A program made the translations under genes and the position numbers. The notes under the pieces are model-generated. The model worked only from the letters and a program-made list of their open reading frames with translations. It was not told the origin of the DNA and did no database searches. A stretch of 64,000 nt of DNA from Heliocidaris tuberculata. Its lineage: Eukaryota; Echinodermata; Echinoidea; Camarodonta; Echinometridae. The stretch spans positions 21,359,994-21,423,993 of the forward strand of contig CM046836.1 of assembly GCA_025618425.1 (NCBI GenBank), written 5' to 3'. The number at the start of each line of letters is the position of its first letter. The stretch's first letter is position 1. Below, in pieces: positions 12,171-24,475 of the stretch.

Positions 12171-12309
12171 ATATCTGTTTTTAAAAAAAACAGTCAGTGC
12201 CGTAAGTATAGACAAGATACATTCATATCCTCTGAATATAGAGTGATAGACCTCTTTATCAAGAAAAGATGCAGTCGCATTCACTCAAGGGGTAATATTT
12301 GGACAACGT

Positions 12310-13405
12310 ACTAAGCAATGTGCTAACTTCAATTTGAACTGAGTTGAAACTTCAGAGTTATTTGTGAAATGTGACAAATGTTACTTTTTAATACCTGGTA
12401 GAAATACAACATAATATATACTTACCTTATATATCCTTTGTGACATCATTTGAGTCAAATAGCTCTTTTCAGGAGCCTTCTCCAATGATCAATTGCTTTT
12501 CTTGTACATAGTACGTATGATGTACATTGATGTCGACATCACCCTGGCATATAACATTGGCAATGTTGGAATCGTTTCAACTTGGTACTGGGAATGGCAA
12601 TGTATGCATGTCAGCATTAGCCTATCAATCTCTTTCTGTTGATGCAGAGTCTGGGGTATAATGTTTATGCCTCCTGGATAGGATGATGGTCACGTTCACA
12701 CAAAGTGAGCTAAACTTTAAAGTGAGCTAAACTTTAAAGTTCAGTATAGTATTGGTAGCAAAAAGGAAATTGGAAAGAAACTTAATTGTTAAATGTTGTC
12801 TCATGTTGTTCTCCTCGTATCAAAAGATGGATGTAAGAGATCATTTGGTATTCAATCTATGATTTCCAGTGAATTTCAGTGTAAATATCTGTAAGGAATG
12901 CTAGATCACTGCCCTACACCAGGACCTTTCCACCCAGACGCGCACAGCATTCTTGGGGCCTCGCATATGTGTGTCATTGTGTACTCATTGGTTTTACACA
13001 TGTGTGTATAGTATACAGTGCATCCAAAAAAAGTTAACAGTTGGAAATATTTTCCATAAATTTTCATTCCTGTTGATAGCTTAGGGTCTCTCATATGCAA
13101 TAACAAAAAGAATTAACTTGTTTATTAAGCTTGAGTGATCAAAAAACCACTTTTGTGAAAGGGTGCAAATTTCAGACTTGACAAGAATTGGTATTTGTCC
13201 TGGCTTGTATGAATGAAGTTTAGAACCATCTAAGATTGACAGCTGAAAAAAGTCTCCCCATTTAAATATTTCAAAATATTTTCAGGAAATGTTCATACCT
13301 GTAAAAAGCTTAGAGTCTTTTCTATCATATGATTCCAAAATATCTCACAGTATTTTACGCTTGAGTGAGCAAAAGCCAATTTTTGTAAAAGGGTGCAAAA
13401 TCCAA
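12310..13405. other. Intergenic DNA without recognised feature
   Basis: I see no gene here. There is a short direct duplication (agtgagctaaactttaaagt twice near 12706-12742). From about 13020 to 13400 two weakly similar blocks repeat, each ending in a gtgaaagggtgcaaa-like phrase. Confidence 0.45.
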
Positions 13406-13410
13406 CACAA

Positions 13411-13560
13411 ACGTTTTTATTAGGTCCGCTACGTCTTCGTCTTTAATAAACGTTTACAAAACGTTTTTATTAGGTCCGCTACGTCTTCGTCTTTAATAAA
13501 CGTTTACAAAACGTTTTTGTTAGGTCTGCTACGTCTTCGTCTTTAATAAACGTTTAAAAA
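13411..13560. repeat. 50-bp tandem repeat, three copies
   Basis: A unit beginning acgtttttattaggtccgct and including tacgtcttcgtctttaat recurs at 13411, 13461 and 13511 with one or two changes. It is the start of a longer AACGTTT-rich region. Confidence 0.85.
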
Positions 13561-14870
13561 ACGTTTACAGAACGTCGAAGTTTCGACTTAAACATTTGCC
13601 GCAAATTCACAGCTAGGTCTTTTGATGACGTCCAAAAAACGTTTACAAAACGTTTTACCAAGACTTTTGCAGAACGTTTCCTGCAGTAAATTATTATATG
13701 ATTCTTATAATTATTATTGTTATTATCATTATTATCATTATTATTATTATTGTTGTTGTTGTTGTCGTTGATGTTGTTGTTGTTGTTGTTAAAGCAATTT
13801 CGATGACATCATATCATGCGATGCCCCAGCAAACACCAAACGTTTTAAAAGCGTTTTTTTAGGTCCGTAGGTCTTCGTCCTTAAAAGAACGTTTGAAAAA
13901 CGTTTTTAAAACGTCTAAAACAAATTGTTTCTTACCAAACGTTTTTAAAACGTTTTTTAAGCGTTCAAAAGCCAAAAGTGGACCATGTACATGATACAAT
14001 TGATCATGATTCATGAATATTCACAAAAGTCCATAATTGACCAAAATCATATTTTTAAAAGGTTAAACGGCAATCTATTTTGGCAATTCAATTTGTGCTA
14101 TAATGCAAAATGTATTTACATTAATTGTTATGCCCAATGCAATTTGAAGAGGTATTTATAGGTCAAAACTGAAAAAATGTAATCTTCAACTATTTTTTTA
14201 TGGTCATTGCCATCTGGTCCCTATATATAGAAAGACCTGCCAAGAGTACTGTGGATAGGATAGGATATAGGCATAGGGTTGTTAGGATTATAGGAGGTTA
14301 GGAGTTTATACCATTAGGTGGATTGTACAGAAAGAGCTTCACTTCAGGTTAAAATTATTATTTTCATTATTATGTCCACCAGGTTTTACAAACGTTCTTT
14401 AAAGGTTTTCTGGACGTTTTTAAAAGGTCTGCCGGGTTTCAAAACGTTCTAGAAAGGTTTTATGTACGTTCTGGAAGGGTTTTTTCGGACGTACTTAAAA
14501 CGTCCGCCAGGTTTTATAAACGTTCTTTAACGGTTTTTTGGACGTTTTTTAAACGTCTGCCGGGTTTCAAAACATTCTAGAAAGGTTTTTTGAGAAACGT
14601 TTTATAAACGTTCATAAAACGTTTGCTGGAGGTTTTTTAAAGGTTCTTAAAACGTTTTTTAAATGTCCGTAGTTTTTCTGAAGGTCCTTCATTTAGAAGC
14701 AAATTTTTAAAGGTTTTTTTTTTTTTTTTTAAACGTTTAAAAAACGTTTTATGGACGTCCAAAACCTTCCACCAAAAACGTCAACAAAAAAAAGTTTTTA
14801 CAAAACGTCCAAAGAACCAACTTGGAACGTTTTTAGAACGTTCAGAAAACGTCCGATTGTTAGTTGGGTA
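13561..14870. repeat. AACGTTTT-rich repetitive element
   Basis: Variants of aaacgttttaaaacgt and ggttttctggacgttt recur on both strands, as expected because AACGTT is self-complementary. The part from about 13822 (ccccagcaaacaccaaacg) to 14868 (ccgattgttagttggg) has roughly matching inverted ends and may be one mobile element. It is interrupted by an ordinary AT-rich stretch (13980-14380) and a (TTG)n/(ATT)n microsatellite at about 13700-13790. No coding region is seen. Confidence 0.6.
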
Positions 14871-14871
14871 G

Positions 14872-15600
14872 TTATAGTTTCAGACCATATGAAGGGACTC
14901 GTTGTTTTGAAACTTTAAATTTACTTGTAGTTCTAGAACCACAAGCGAGCTCGTGGTTAACGCCGTCGCAGTTTCGGACAGTGTGGACAGAATAAACTTT
15001 AAATTTCGCAAGTTTGTAGTTAACAATGACCTCTCTGTTCATGTTAAACTTCCGGGTCATACCCTTCGCACGAATTATGAACACAGGATCTATATGTGTA
15101 CTGTACACACAATCGGTATCTCCTTCCAGTGTTAACAGTTTCAGAACAACGAGCATCGTTGTTTCAGGCCCCTGTGAACCCTCGTGGTTAGTGAGTTGTT
15201 ATCTTAAAGTTTTGTTAACTTAAAGTTTCGCAACCACAAGTCCCGTATGAACATAGATAAAGATGGATGGAACACAATGAAATGTATCTGGTGACTACCG
15301 GTAAGTTTTGCATAAAGAATCGGGTTGCAACAAAACTGAATATTTCCCCATAGAGTTATCTTACATTACTAAACATAATCATGTGTATATGATATTACCT
15401 CTAACTGTTGGATCATGCAGAGAATTATGTAGACTCCCTTGAAGTATGAAGGAAAAATTTTCTGCTGGATTAGAATAATTGCCTGAAATGAAATGTGTCT
15501 ATCATGAAATTTTCTAAAATTTTGAAATCCTCTGTTTTCAGGTTTTCAGGCTATAACTGATGTACATGTATCCATAAAAATTCATTTAGGACCCAAATAT
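14872..15600. other. Intergenic DNA without recognised gene
   Basis: Overlapping short ORFs on both strands here have no recognisable domain. Short phrases such as gtttc-gaac and tcgtggtta repeat loosely. I do not support a gene. Confidence 0.4.
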
Positions 15601-15989
15601 AATTCTGCTTACTATCTTACATATTATACAAAGGTCTTCATCAGTCCTAGCTGGGGGAAAAATGATGTCTAAAGTGCTTACAATTTTGTTCCTATTATGT
15701 TCATGATGCTTTGAGAGATATTTTGAACCTCATGAGATGGGGAAACAGCATGCAGTTGACCTCAGAACTTATCACAAGTAGTTTTTCATTGTCTTTTTGG
15801 AAAGTTGGTAAAAGTTGAAGTAGAATGGAACTGTTTTGTAATGAATACATGGTATAACATCTCTTCCTGTGATAACCATGAAAACAAAATAGACTTGTGA
15901 ATGTGCCAGTGCGGGAAAATTTAATTGAAAATACATTCCCATACTCACCCATCCATACTCAAACACACAAAAAGGCCGAAAGCAAACAA

Positions 15990-16260
15990 AAACAGACAAT
16001 GAATAAAGAAACAAGCCAACAAACAAAATTTGTTTTACCCATGGATATATAATCTCTATCGATTTCCTTCTCAAACAAACTCAGATTTTTTCTTTTTTGG
16101 TAGAGAGTGATGTCATTGACTTTTGAACAAAGTTTTGATTTTTTGTTCCTCTTCCAACTTCCAAGGGTACATGTTGATTGATAAGGGACCAAGAGACAAT
16201 GCTAATGTCATTCAGTAAGTTCAAATTGATATCTTTTCATGTATTCATGTCATGCATGAT
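15990..16260. repeat. Array-unit segment, paralogous to 24600-24840
   Basis: Ordered matches include acccatggatatat, ttgacttttgaacaaa, cttccaagggta and gagacaatgctaa, ending in ttcatgtattcat. They are found at the matching place in the unit of the third Ig gene. It is non-coding. Confidence 0.7.
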
Positions 16261-16320
16261 GGTCCCAGGGAATTTTGTTTCTCTCTAGCACTGAGGGGAT
16301 TCCGTATTTCAAAGGCAGAT

Positions 16321-16785
16321 GAGATTTGTTATTAGGTGGGCTGTACTTGCACAGCCAACCTTATGTTTTTGTACGATTTTTTATTTATTTATTTATTTAT
16401 TATTTATTGATTGATTATTTATTTTTATTTCTACCCACTTTTTTGTATGCACAATATCTCCAAAATGGTTTATTCAAATGTATTCAAATTTTGTAACATG
16501 GTAGATATGGTTATTGTCTCAACACAGAAATTTTTTCAACATAGTCAATGAGATTTGTTATTAGGTGGGCTGTACTTCAAGCACAGCCAACCTTATGTTT
16601 TTTGTACGATTTTTTATTTATTTATTTATTTATTTATTATTTATTTATTGATTATTTATTTTTATTTCTACCCACTTTTTTGTATGCACAATATCTCCAA
16701 AATGGTTTATTCAAATGTATTCAAATTTTGTAACATGGTAGATATGGTTATTGTCTCAGCACAGACATTTTTTCAACATAGTCAA
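16321..16785. repeat. 229-bp head-to-tail duplication
   Basis: The segment starting gagatttgttattaggtggg at 16321 is repeated from 16550 with a 229-bp period and very few differences, which suggests a recent event. Each copy includes a (TTTA)n tract. The ORFs across it are Phe/Tyr-rich products of that tract. Confidence 0.9.
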
Positions 16786-17399
16786 TCCATCGTGACGTCA
16801 TCTAGGCGCCATTTTTAAAATTTCCGACATACGCTATATCTCTGCAATACAAAGTCATAACATAACCATATTTGGCATGATAAAAGTTAAATAAAAAAGA
16901 AAGTTATTGAACATTGGTGAAGTTGCGCAAAATCTGAAAATGCTCAAAATGGTCAACAATCAACTTTGAGCATGTTTCACGCCATTTTAAACATTTCAAA
17001 ATTTTCCGTTCATTAAACAGCATAAAAATGACTAATCTTTAAATGTTTTAGCATTTTAATTAATCCTGTATCATTTAAAGAGTATTTTTCTTTAACGTAG
17101 GCGTACATGCACATACGTGCATGCACACGCAAACATTAAAGTTGCCTTAAGTAGACTAAAATAGACTGTGCAATTGATATAGGGCAATGACATTATATAT
17201 AAATTCAACTTAGGGTGCAGGCACGTACGCACGCTTCGGTAAATGTGCGAGTGAAATACACATAGTTGGAGTCATGGAGTTCCCCCCGAACAACTTTACA
17301 GCCAATTCTAAACTGACATGATTTTTTTCTTTGTGCCTCTCCGATACCTCTCATTTTCTGATACTAAGTTTATGAAAATGGGTCATATAAGGTTAGATA

Positions 17400-17624
17400 T
17401 TATGGGAGTAGGTATCATCCTTTAAATGAATAAATCCTAAAATGCACACAGCACTCGTAAAAAAAGGGGGGGGGGGAAGCATTAAAATATGTAAAACCAC
17501 ACAGGAGATAAACTTCACTGATACGCCATAGTGCAGTATTCACTTCAGAAGTGCTAATTTTCAAAATCATATACAAAATATTGTATTTAGAGAAAGCTGC
17601 AGTATATTGCTGCAGTTTCTTCAC

Positions 17625-17669
<45 letters not shown>

Positions 17670-17690
17670 CATGCATATCTCTTTAGACAC
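17400..17690. repeat. Array-unit segment, paralogous to 25430-25710
   Basis: Shared landmarks are aactgcacacagcactc-like sequence, aaagctgcagtatattgctg and agcatgcatatctcttta. In this copy a (TA)n and (GA)n microsatellite expanded at about 17625-17668. It is non-coding. Confidence 0.7.
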
Positions 17691-18289
17691 ATGAAATTCT
17701 CCAGATTCATTTAAAAGCAGTCTAAAAACTTAGTTGTTCAATGCTTAGGAAATGATATATTTATTATCTTCATTATGTACATATTTACAACATAAACATC
17801 AATAGTTAAATGTTAAATTCTTCAGGAATGTCCTTTTAAATGTTTGTCTGAAGCTTTTTTCACGGTGAACAATTTCTGATTTTATTAGACAGAGCATTCA
17901 GTATACATGCACCTAAATATGACACAGAATGTTTCTTGTGTTCTTATTATTATTATAAGATTAGCATTATGATTTTCATTACTTTTTGTCTCATAAGGAT
18001 GTCTTACAAATCTAAAATAATCTATAAAACAACAAGGAAGTTTGTTATTATATCTTGTATATTTAACTCATAAACAGTGGGGCTGAATGGTGATTATAAT
18101 ATTTTAAAGAGATAGTTATGTAGTCCATTTTTGTATCGTCATAATTCGATTTAGGAATGTCGAGTTTGCAACTTCCTAGACTTCCCATCCGTATGTGATG
18201 TGAATTACGAATTTGAAAAAAAAATTATTCTTTTATCCTTCATCAGATTTCCCTCTCACTTTCACTGATTTTTTTTTTCTCATTTTCTG

Positions 18290-19010
18290 TTTTTCATGAA
18301 AATCAACTTTATATCAGGATGAACCTGTCTCATTTGGATAAAGGAGACATTGCTTGTACATGCAGATATTACACTGAAGCTGTTCATGTTACAGTAGAGA
18401 AATTTTGAATTTCAATCAGCAATGGAAGACTGAAATGAGATGACTTCTAGCATCCCTTGTTGAAGCATAATATAGCTGAATAATATTCATTCAGTGCAAA
18501 AAAAGGCGCCAGAGAAATGCAAGAATGATAATGCAGTACCACCGTTAAGTTCCATTACAATACTGTACCCTAGATATCAACCTTTTATGTACATGTCCTC
18601 CTCTCTGATAAAGCTGGATAGATACATTAGAGTTTGCCGTAAGATAAACAACTTTGATTGGGCTAGATGCTTTGGTACTGACATTTTCAAACTCAATAAA
18701 AAGACAATGGTAAGATCGATGCAATAGCAATATGAATATTGATAACTTTCAATAAGATTAGCATTATGATTTTCATTACTTTTTGTCTCATAAGGATGTC
18801 ATATCATTCAGAATTATATATGTAATTCACAATCTGGCCCTTGTATGATTACTAAGATTTGTTTGTGGGGGGAAAAAATGTGCACTGAGCTTTAGAGACT
18901 CAACTTCTTAAATGTTGACTATAAGTTGAATAATAAATTAGTGCTAATTACAAAACTCAGTGAGAGACGTGCATGAAATGTTACAAGCTTATTCATAATA
19001 AGATGTTATT
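18290..19010. repeat. Intergenic unit segment, paralogous to 6535-7265
   Basis: This is the second-unit copy of the block downstream of the Ig genes. The 48-bp run starting aagattagcattatgatttt also occurs as a separate direct repeat at 17958 and 18757. No gene is supported. Confidence 0.65.
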
Positions 19011-19460
19011 TGTCACTTCTAATAATTTTCTAATAATTTACTTTATATTGTACATGTGATGAATTTATCTTCATGCATTTGTCAGGCATGCCAACATTCT
19101 GAGATTCTTATTAAATTGAAGTCTACTACTGTAGTCTACAAACAAGCTGCCATAATAAGTCAAAAGTAAACAATGAAACCTCGCAAATAGTAGATCCCAT
19201 GTGTGAATGAGAAAACTGCCTGCAAACGAAAAGAAAATGCTCACCAAACCACCCACTCTCCACTTCTCCATTAACATGGACACATGGTCATTTTTGTATT
19301 GGAAATTTAGATTTGTATGCAGTAATCATTTCAATGAATTTTTCTTTTTTTTAAAATCATTGTAAGAACTGTTCATTCCTGTATTGGTAGCATCTATAAA
19401 GTTTAGAAAGCCTTGCCACACAAGTTGAATAATGTTCAATAAATGATGCATATTAAAATA

Positions 19461-20462
19461 TTACACTACAATTCCCTTTTTTGCAGTTGATCCATTTTTA
19501 GATTTTTGAGAGTCATTACCATTATATTTATTGGTTCTGGTCTTCGATTTCATTTTGTAGTGGACAAACAAACTCAATAGGAGCAGTATGACTTCAATAG
19601 GGAAAAGGGTTGAGTGAATGATCACAGCTTTGTAATTGTCATCTTTCAACATCATTGAAGTGTAGGTTGTCATGGTAGAACAGGGATAAGGGAGATTGTT
19701 TTCTGTGTTTGTGGCATTGTAAATAAAAGGCATTGTTGTGATCAGTGATGTCATAGGGCAAGGATCTTTGCTACTTTCATCCAGTATATTCAAGACAGTA
19801 TCATTACATTCACATATAGTTTTGTCTTCATCTAAAGTGGAAGAACAGCAGAATGCTGGCTGTGTTTCCCTAATCAATATAATTTCTGTCAGAGTAGTGT
19901 ATGTTTCAACAGGGTCTGTCAGAGATGGCATTTTTTCACCATTTTGATAGCATTCAATCTTTCCTGATATGCTCCCAACATCAGCTGTACATTCCATTGC
20001 AACCCAGCCTCCACCCTTATCTTCTTCCTCAACACATGATGCTTTACCAGGAGGATATTCTATTTGTAGCCCAACTCTTGTTGTGAGATCAACAATTAGT
20101 TGCCCATCCTTGTAAACAAATGCAATGTATGTGCCTGCATCACTTCTCATCAGATTACTTATTGTAAGGTCCAGAGAACAGTTGCCATTTTCGCTTCTGT
20201 TCTGAACTTTGAATCTATATCCCTCATCTGACAATGAAAGTGATGATCCATCTGTCAATCTGTAAAATGGGGCTTTATATCCATGCTGTATTGTGACTTC
20301 AGTACTGTCACATGGATATGAGAAATTGAAGTGAATGTCTTGTCCTTGTCTTAAGGATAATTGTGTTGATTGGCGCCAATGTAGAATGAACAGTGTTATT
20401 GAAATGATTAATTTTGTGATTATAAATCTAGCCCTAAACGGATAAGACAAAATTTTTAACAT
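19461..20462 (-). CDS. Intronless two-Ig-domain membrane receptor, paralogue B
   Basis: A 333-residue paralogue of A with the same architecture: signal peptide (about 1-33), V-like domain with Cys51 and Cys95 and the motif DAGTY without the usual following Cys, YPPG linker (137-140), and a second Ig-like domain with the same cysteines as A (Cys143, 157, 171, 205, 206, 217, 219). A stalk rich in Thr and sequons precedes a membrane helix at about 278-301. Glu290 sits inside the helix (FPIEVILL). The Lys/Ser-rich tail of about 30 residues differs from A and has one Tyr in NKYNGN. The second domain is nearly identical to A, while the loop between Cys51 and Cys95 differs most. It was probably derived by tandem duplication. 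Confidence 0.85.
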   Translation of the reverse strand: MLKILSYPFRARFIITKLIISITLFILHWRQSTQLSLRQGQDIHFNFSYPCDSTEVTIQHGYKAPFYRLTDGSSLSLSDEGYRFKVQNRSENGNCSLDLTISNLMRSDAGTYIAFVYKDGQLIVDLTTRVGLQIEYPPGKASCVEEEDKGGGWVAMECTADVGSISGKIECYQNGEKMPSLTDPVETYTTLTEIILIRETQPAFCCSSTLDEDKTICECNDTVLNILDESSKDPCPMTSLITTMPFIYNATNTENNLPYPCSTMTTYTSMMLKDDNYKAVIIHSTLFPIEVILLLLSLFVHYKMKSKTRTNKYNGNDSQKSKNGSTAKKGIVV

Positions 20463-21090
20463 TTTGAATTATGATTAAACGCTGGTTCTCCCATAAAAAA
20501 CAAGGTATTGAATTGTTTCCTCCTATATTTACATGTGTATTCTAAATATTGGTAGTAGTATTGATAGAGGTTCACATTGATAACGATCAGAAAATAGAGC
20601 TATAATAGTTGAGTAATTACATATAATAGAAAACGATTTTCAGAATGTTATCATTTACAAATAGTATGTACAAGGAGTAGAATAATATGGTTTGGATCGA
20701 TATGAAAAACAAATTCCTCCTCAGACGGCCAACTCCACAGTATCTCCGCGTGACGTGACTCTGTTAGGAATCTAATAGGACAAAATGTCTAGCTTACATA
20801 TGTTTGTTGCTGAAGACTGCTCTGTCATGCAATTCTGAAATCAGTGAATTGCAATTTTTTTACAACACTATTCCCCATCAAGAATATGTGCACAAAAATG
20901 AATAAGCTGTTTCTTTCACGAAGACATTAGATCCTATGTCGATAGAGCTCCACTGTTGTTGTGCTGTATACATGTAGCTTTGACCTACATCATGTCCATC
21001 AGTGCGCTGAAGGTCGTCATTGAGATCAGCAGATTTGGCATGAAATACAACCCACGTAGATCTTTTGATCAATAATCACTGATTCCCTGC

Positions 21091-21216
21091 TTAATCGCCA
21101 GGCTCAATTTCACTTCGATGAAATAGCAATAATCTACAGACTGTGGCCCTCCATTTAGGCTTCAGATGTCGAATATGAATGGCCATTGGTGACATTTGAG
21201 GCGGCCGTAATGGCAT
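21091..21216 (-). CDS. Small conserved ORF upstream of Ig gene B
   Basis: A 41-codon frame from a Met-Pro start contains LKPKWRATVCRLLLF and lies about 0.63 kb upstream of the Ig B start codon. It matches the ORF upstream of Ig A in frame and position. No such frame is apparent upstream of Ig C. The function is unknown; it may be an exon, an upstream ORF or duplicated non-coding DNA. Confidence 0.33.
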   Translation of the reverse strand: MPLRPPQMSPMAIHIRHLKPKWRATVCRLLLFHRSEIEPGD

Positions 21217-21299
21217 CTCTCTGAATCCTTGTGCTCTGATTCTGTTACGTATAAAAATACATTAAGTTCTTTAAATACTATAGAAAAATATCATCTTTT

Positions 21300-22900
21300 A
21301 AATATAAATTGTTCAGTCTCTGTGTGAAGAGGCAGAATCATTCACTCATTGGATATGCTACAGAACAGCGGTCTTCCATGGAAACAAGGTGATCTTATCT
21401 GGTGTATGGGTTGATCACAAGTTGGCCAAGAAAGTTTAGGTTGAATTCATTGTAGGAGTTTAAAAGTATATAGATTCTAAATTCAGCAAGAAAAGATTTT
21501 GATGAAATATTCTGCTAGTAGTTATTAGCATCTTAGATTTTATGCCTATAGTAGTGTTTAATATACTGAAATAAGATAGAAGGCAGTTCTTTACATTTAA
21601 AATTTGCTCATGCAATATGTATTGTTCTCTTTATGTAGAACATCTAAAACACAAAAACTTTTCCTCAGGTTATAGGAATATATGGAACAATCAAGTGGTT
21701 TGTGATGAAAGTCACATAGAAATTTACTGCATAACATAATAACTGTTTAATAATAATGATTATAATAATATGGATTCTTAAATGCACTTTCTGGTGCAAA
21801 CGTCACTCAAGGCGCTACAATATTGGTTCTAACAAATAATACTAACTGAAGTATAGGAATCCCAAAAAACATGTGCTTACCTCGAGCCTTTCACGCTTAA
21901 AAGTGTTGTAAAGAGCTGCTTTAATTATGAAAATGAACATTCTGCTGCATGCAAAATCCACATCCGGTATTTGTGTAGCTGATTTCCTAGATGACTGTGC
22001 ACAGCATAATATTCTCTGGTATTGGAGATGATGCTTTGACAACAAAGGGTATAAATACCATCCAATCAGCAGTGCTGGACAGGTTCCAAAATACTAGTAC
22101 CTGGGAAGATAGGCCGCCATCAGGCGCATTCACATACTTAGAAGAAAAAAGTTAGCTAGACTTGAATCCTGGTCCATATCTCATTTTTTTTAACCTGTTC
22201 ACATAATTATGAAATATTTAGAATTTTTTTCTTTCTCTAATCTCACTTCGGCTGGCAGTGGTTTAAAGACTGAGCGCTCCTCTGACAAACGTAATATAGC
22301 TACAGCACACATCAGAGTTTAATATATGCTGATATTCACACCCACACCCACACTCACACACAAAGAAACTAATGGTAAGATTCAAATCATTTTCACAGTG
22401 TCACTGATAAGTAAAAATATTTTTGTCTTTTTTCCCTTCAAATTAATAATGGGATTCTGATCATGGCTCATAATGGATTTTTTGTTCTCACTAATTGCTT
22501 TGCATGTGAACAGCTCTACTGAATAGAAACTACAGATCAAATTTCTCTGTGAACATGTCTGGGTCCAAAGTCCAACAATGCTGCCTCCAGGATAGGATTA
22601 TAGAACAAAATTAAAGTAGAGATGACATTAATTTCAGAAGTTGCACTTGCAGTGGAAGCATAAACATTTTAGAATTCTATTTACTCCAAAATTGCATTAT
22701 TTATTTCCTTAAGTATGAATGGAATAAAAAATTGATCTCATTGATTATATTTTTTAGTTTATCTGTTAAAGAGACAGAGAGTTAACATCAAATTGGCTCT
22801 TCGTGTATTTTATTTTCATTTTGTTTGCAGAAAGAATTAATTAGAATTTAGATATTTCATAATGTAGACTTGATAGCTTTAAAATCCTGTTTCCCTTCTT
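21300..22900. other. Intergenic DNA between Ig gene B and unit C
   Basis: I see no supported gene. A minus-strand ORF at 21842-22045 has no recognisable domain. A short CA-rich tract occurs at about 22335-22365. Confidence 0.4.
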
Positions 22901-22937
22901 TCATGATCATGATCAATAATAGACTTGAAATGCATAA

Positions 22938-23247
22938 TAATTCTTCTGTAATATATATAAGTTCATGATAACTCCACTTTAATATACTTCCCAAGAGGAG
23001 CTAAACCTAGTTTCCATCCTCTTGGCACAAGATTCCCTATCAGCTGTCCAGTTAACATTCTGTAAACATTTCCCTAACCATGTGATTATCTTTGCATTTA
23101 TGACAAATAAATATCTCTTCATCACTTCCCATCAGAAATCATACTTGAAAAGTTGAGCAAGCGACTACTTGGAATGTCAAATTTCCTACCAGTCTGGGGA
23201 CCTGATTTTGAAGCAGGCAGTAAAAATTACTATCCAATAGGTAATCT
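22938..23247. repeat. Array-unit segment matching 1470-1545, 4626-4764 and 6040-6130
   Basis: In this copy the blocks are contiguous. Near the left window edge they are separated by the minisatellites, the 1.5-kb palindrome and the TTAA MITEs. This copy therefore shows the arrangement before those insertions. Confidence 0.7.
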
Positions 23248-23396
23248 GGGCCCTGTTTTATAAAACTTGTTATCAATAACAAGTTACAATAACTGATATA
23301 AGCTACTGAATTTGTTGCATTTGATTGGCTGTGAGAAAATTTGTCATAGAAATGTGGCAGTTTTTTATTGATAACAAGTTTTATGAAACGGGGCCC
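23248..23396. mobile_element. Short hairpin MITE with GGGCCC ends
   Basis: Left end GGGCCCTGTTTTATAAAACT and right end gttttatgaaacggggccc form a hairpin of about 150 bp. The related segment at 6130 lacks it, which confirms insertion. Confidence 0.75.
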
Positions 23397-23457
23397 TGAT
23401 TTAATTGTTATGAGAAAGTGAATTTTGCTTCTTGCTGAAAATGCATGCACATTGGCA

Positions 23458-23660
23458 TTTTTTTTTTTTTTTTTTTTTTAATAACACACATGCACACGCT
23501 GGTACCGATATGGCTATAGCACTTCATTTATTTGATGTACGATAAAAGAGCAATGTAGATAAAATGCCTTGCTCAAGGGCATAAGTGCCGTGCCGGGGAT
23601 CGAACGCCCGTTCCTCGCACCTCCAGTCAAGCGCCTCAAACCACTGGTCCACGGCACCTC
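23458..23660 (-). mobile_element. tRNA-derived SINE
   Basis: Read on the minus strand, the head GAGGTGCCGTGGACCAGTGG fits a polymerase III A box (TGGACCAGTGG) and GCGTTCGATCCCC fits a B box, at tRNA-like spacing. A downstream body contains CCCTTGAGCAAGGCATTTTA, a phrase common in animal SINE bodies. It ends in an A tract on the minus strand (the T run at 23460-23479). It is not an intact tRNA gene: the cloverleaf arms do not pair convincingly. Confidence 0.7.
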
Positions 23661-24344
23661 CACGGCATACCTACACACATACATGTACCCCACCCACATA
23701 CACACACAAACACTCTCACATGCACATGCCCATGCCCATGTGCCCACCCATTTACACTCCCCCCCCCCCCTGCACTGAGATCATCAGCAGAATAAAAACA
23801 ACAGAAACAAAATAAAAAATCTTATATAAGGTATCATATTTAATATCAAACATTCTCATGATATCACTTTAAGCACTCAGTGAAAGGAACGTGTATTTTA
23901 TATGAATATATACATTTATAAAATATATATGTAATCATACACACAAATGGCTATGTATAAACAATACTTATTTTCTCAAGGTGATTGCTGATTTTAGAAT
24001 AAATTGATTTTGGCATCAATTCAAATCCAAATATGAAATATGTGTATGAGGTAATAATTTGAATGTCAAGCACTCAATATTATCTTATTGAGTGTTTGAA
24101 TGTCAAACACTCAATAAGATAATATTGCAGACGGGCAATGAAAATTGTGATGTGTGATAAATCTATGTATTAGTAAAATTTTTTTACTCATTTATGACAC
24201 CCACCAAAGTGAACACTATATTGTATGAGAAAAATAATGGAAATATATGTAAATTTATATATATATATTTATAATACAGACAGATATATTACATATACAA
24301 GTTTAAGGAAATAACATATACAACAGCTTTGGTGACCGTCTCGC

Positions 24345-24420
24345 GGAAATAACTACAATTGTGAGAAATGAAAAAGAGAGAATAATGGTTGCGTAACTCT
24401 CTTCTTTTTTCATTTCTCAC

Positions 24421-24473
<53 letters not shown>

Positions 24474-24475
24474 GT
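24345..24475. repeat. Hairpin next to a (TA)n microsatellite
   Basis: The sequence aattgtgagaaatgaaaaag and its near reverse complement ttttttcatttctcacaatt flank a loop of about 30 bp and lead straight into a (TA)n run. It resembles a short MITE that landed beside, or seeded, the microsatellite. Confidence 0.6.

Noticed and set aside
13411..13560. CRISPR-like array
   Set aside because: The three 50-bp units are contiguous with no variable spacers, and the DNA is eukaryotic.
23514..23660. Functional tRNA gene on the minus strand
   Set aside because: A and B boxes are visible, but the arms do not form a good cloverleaf, and an A-tailed SINE body follows.
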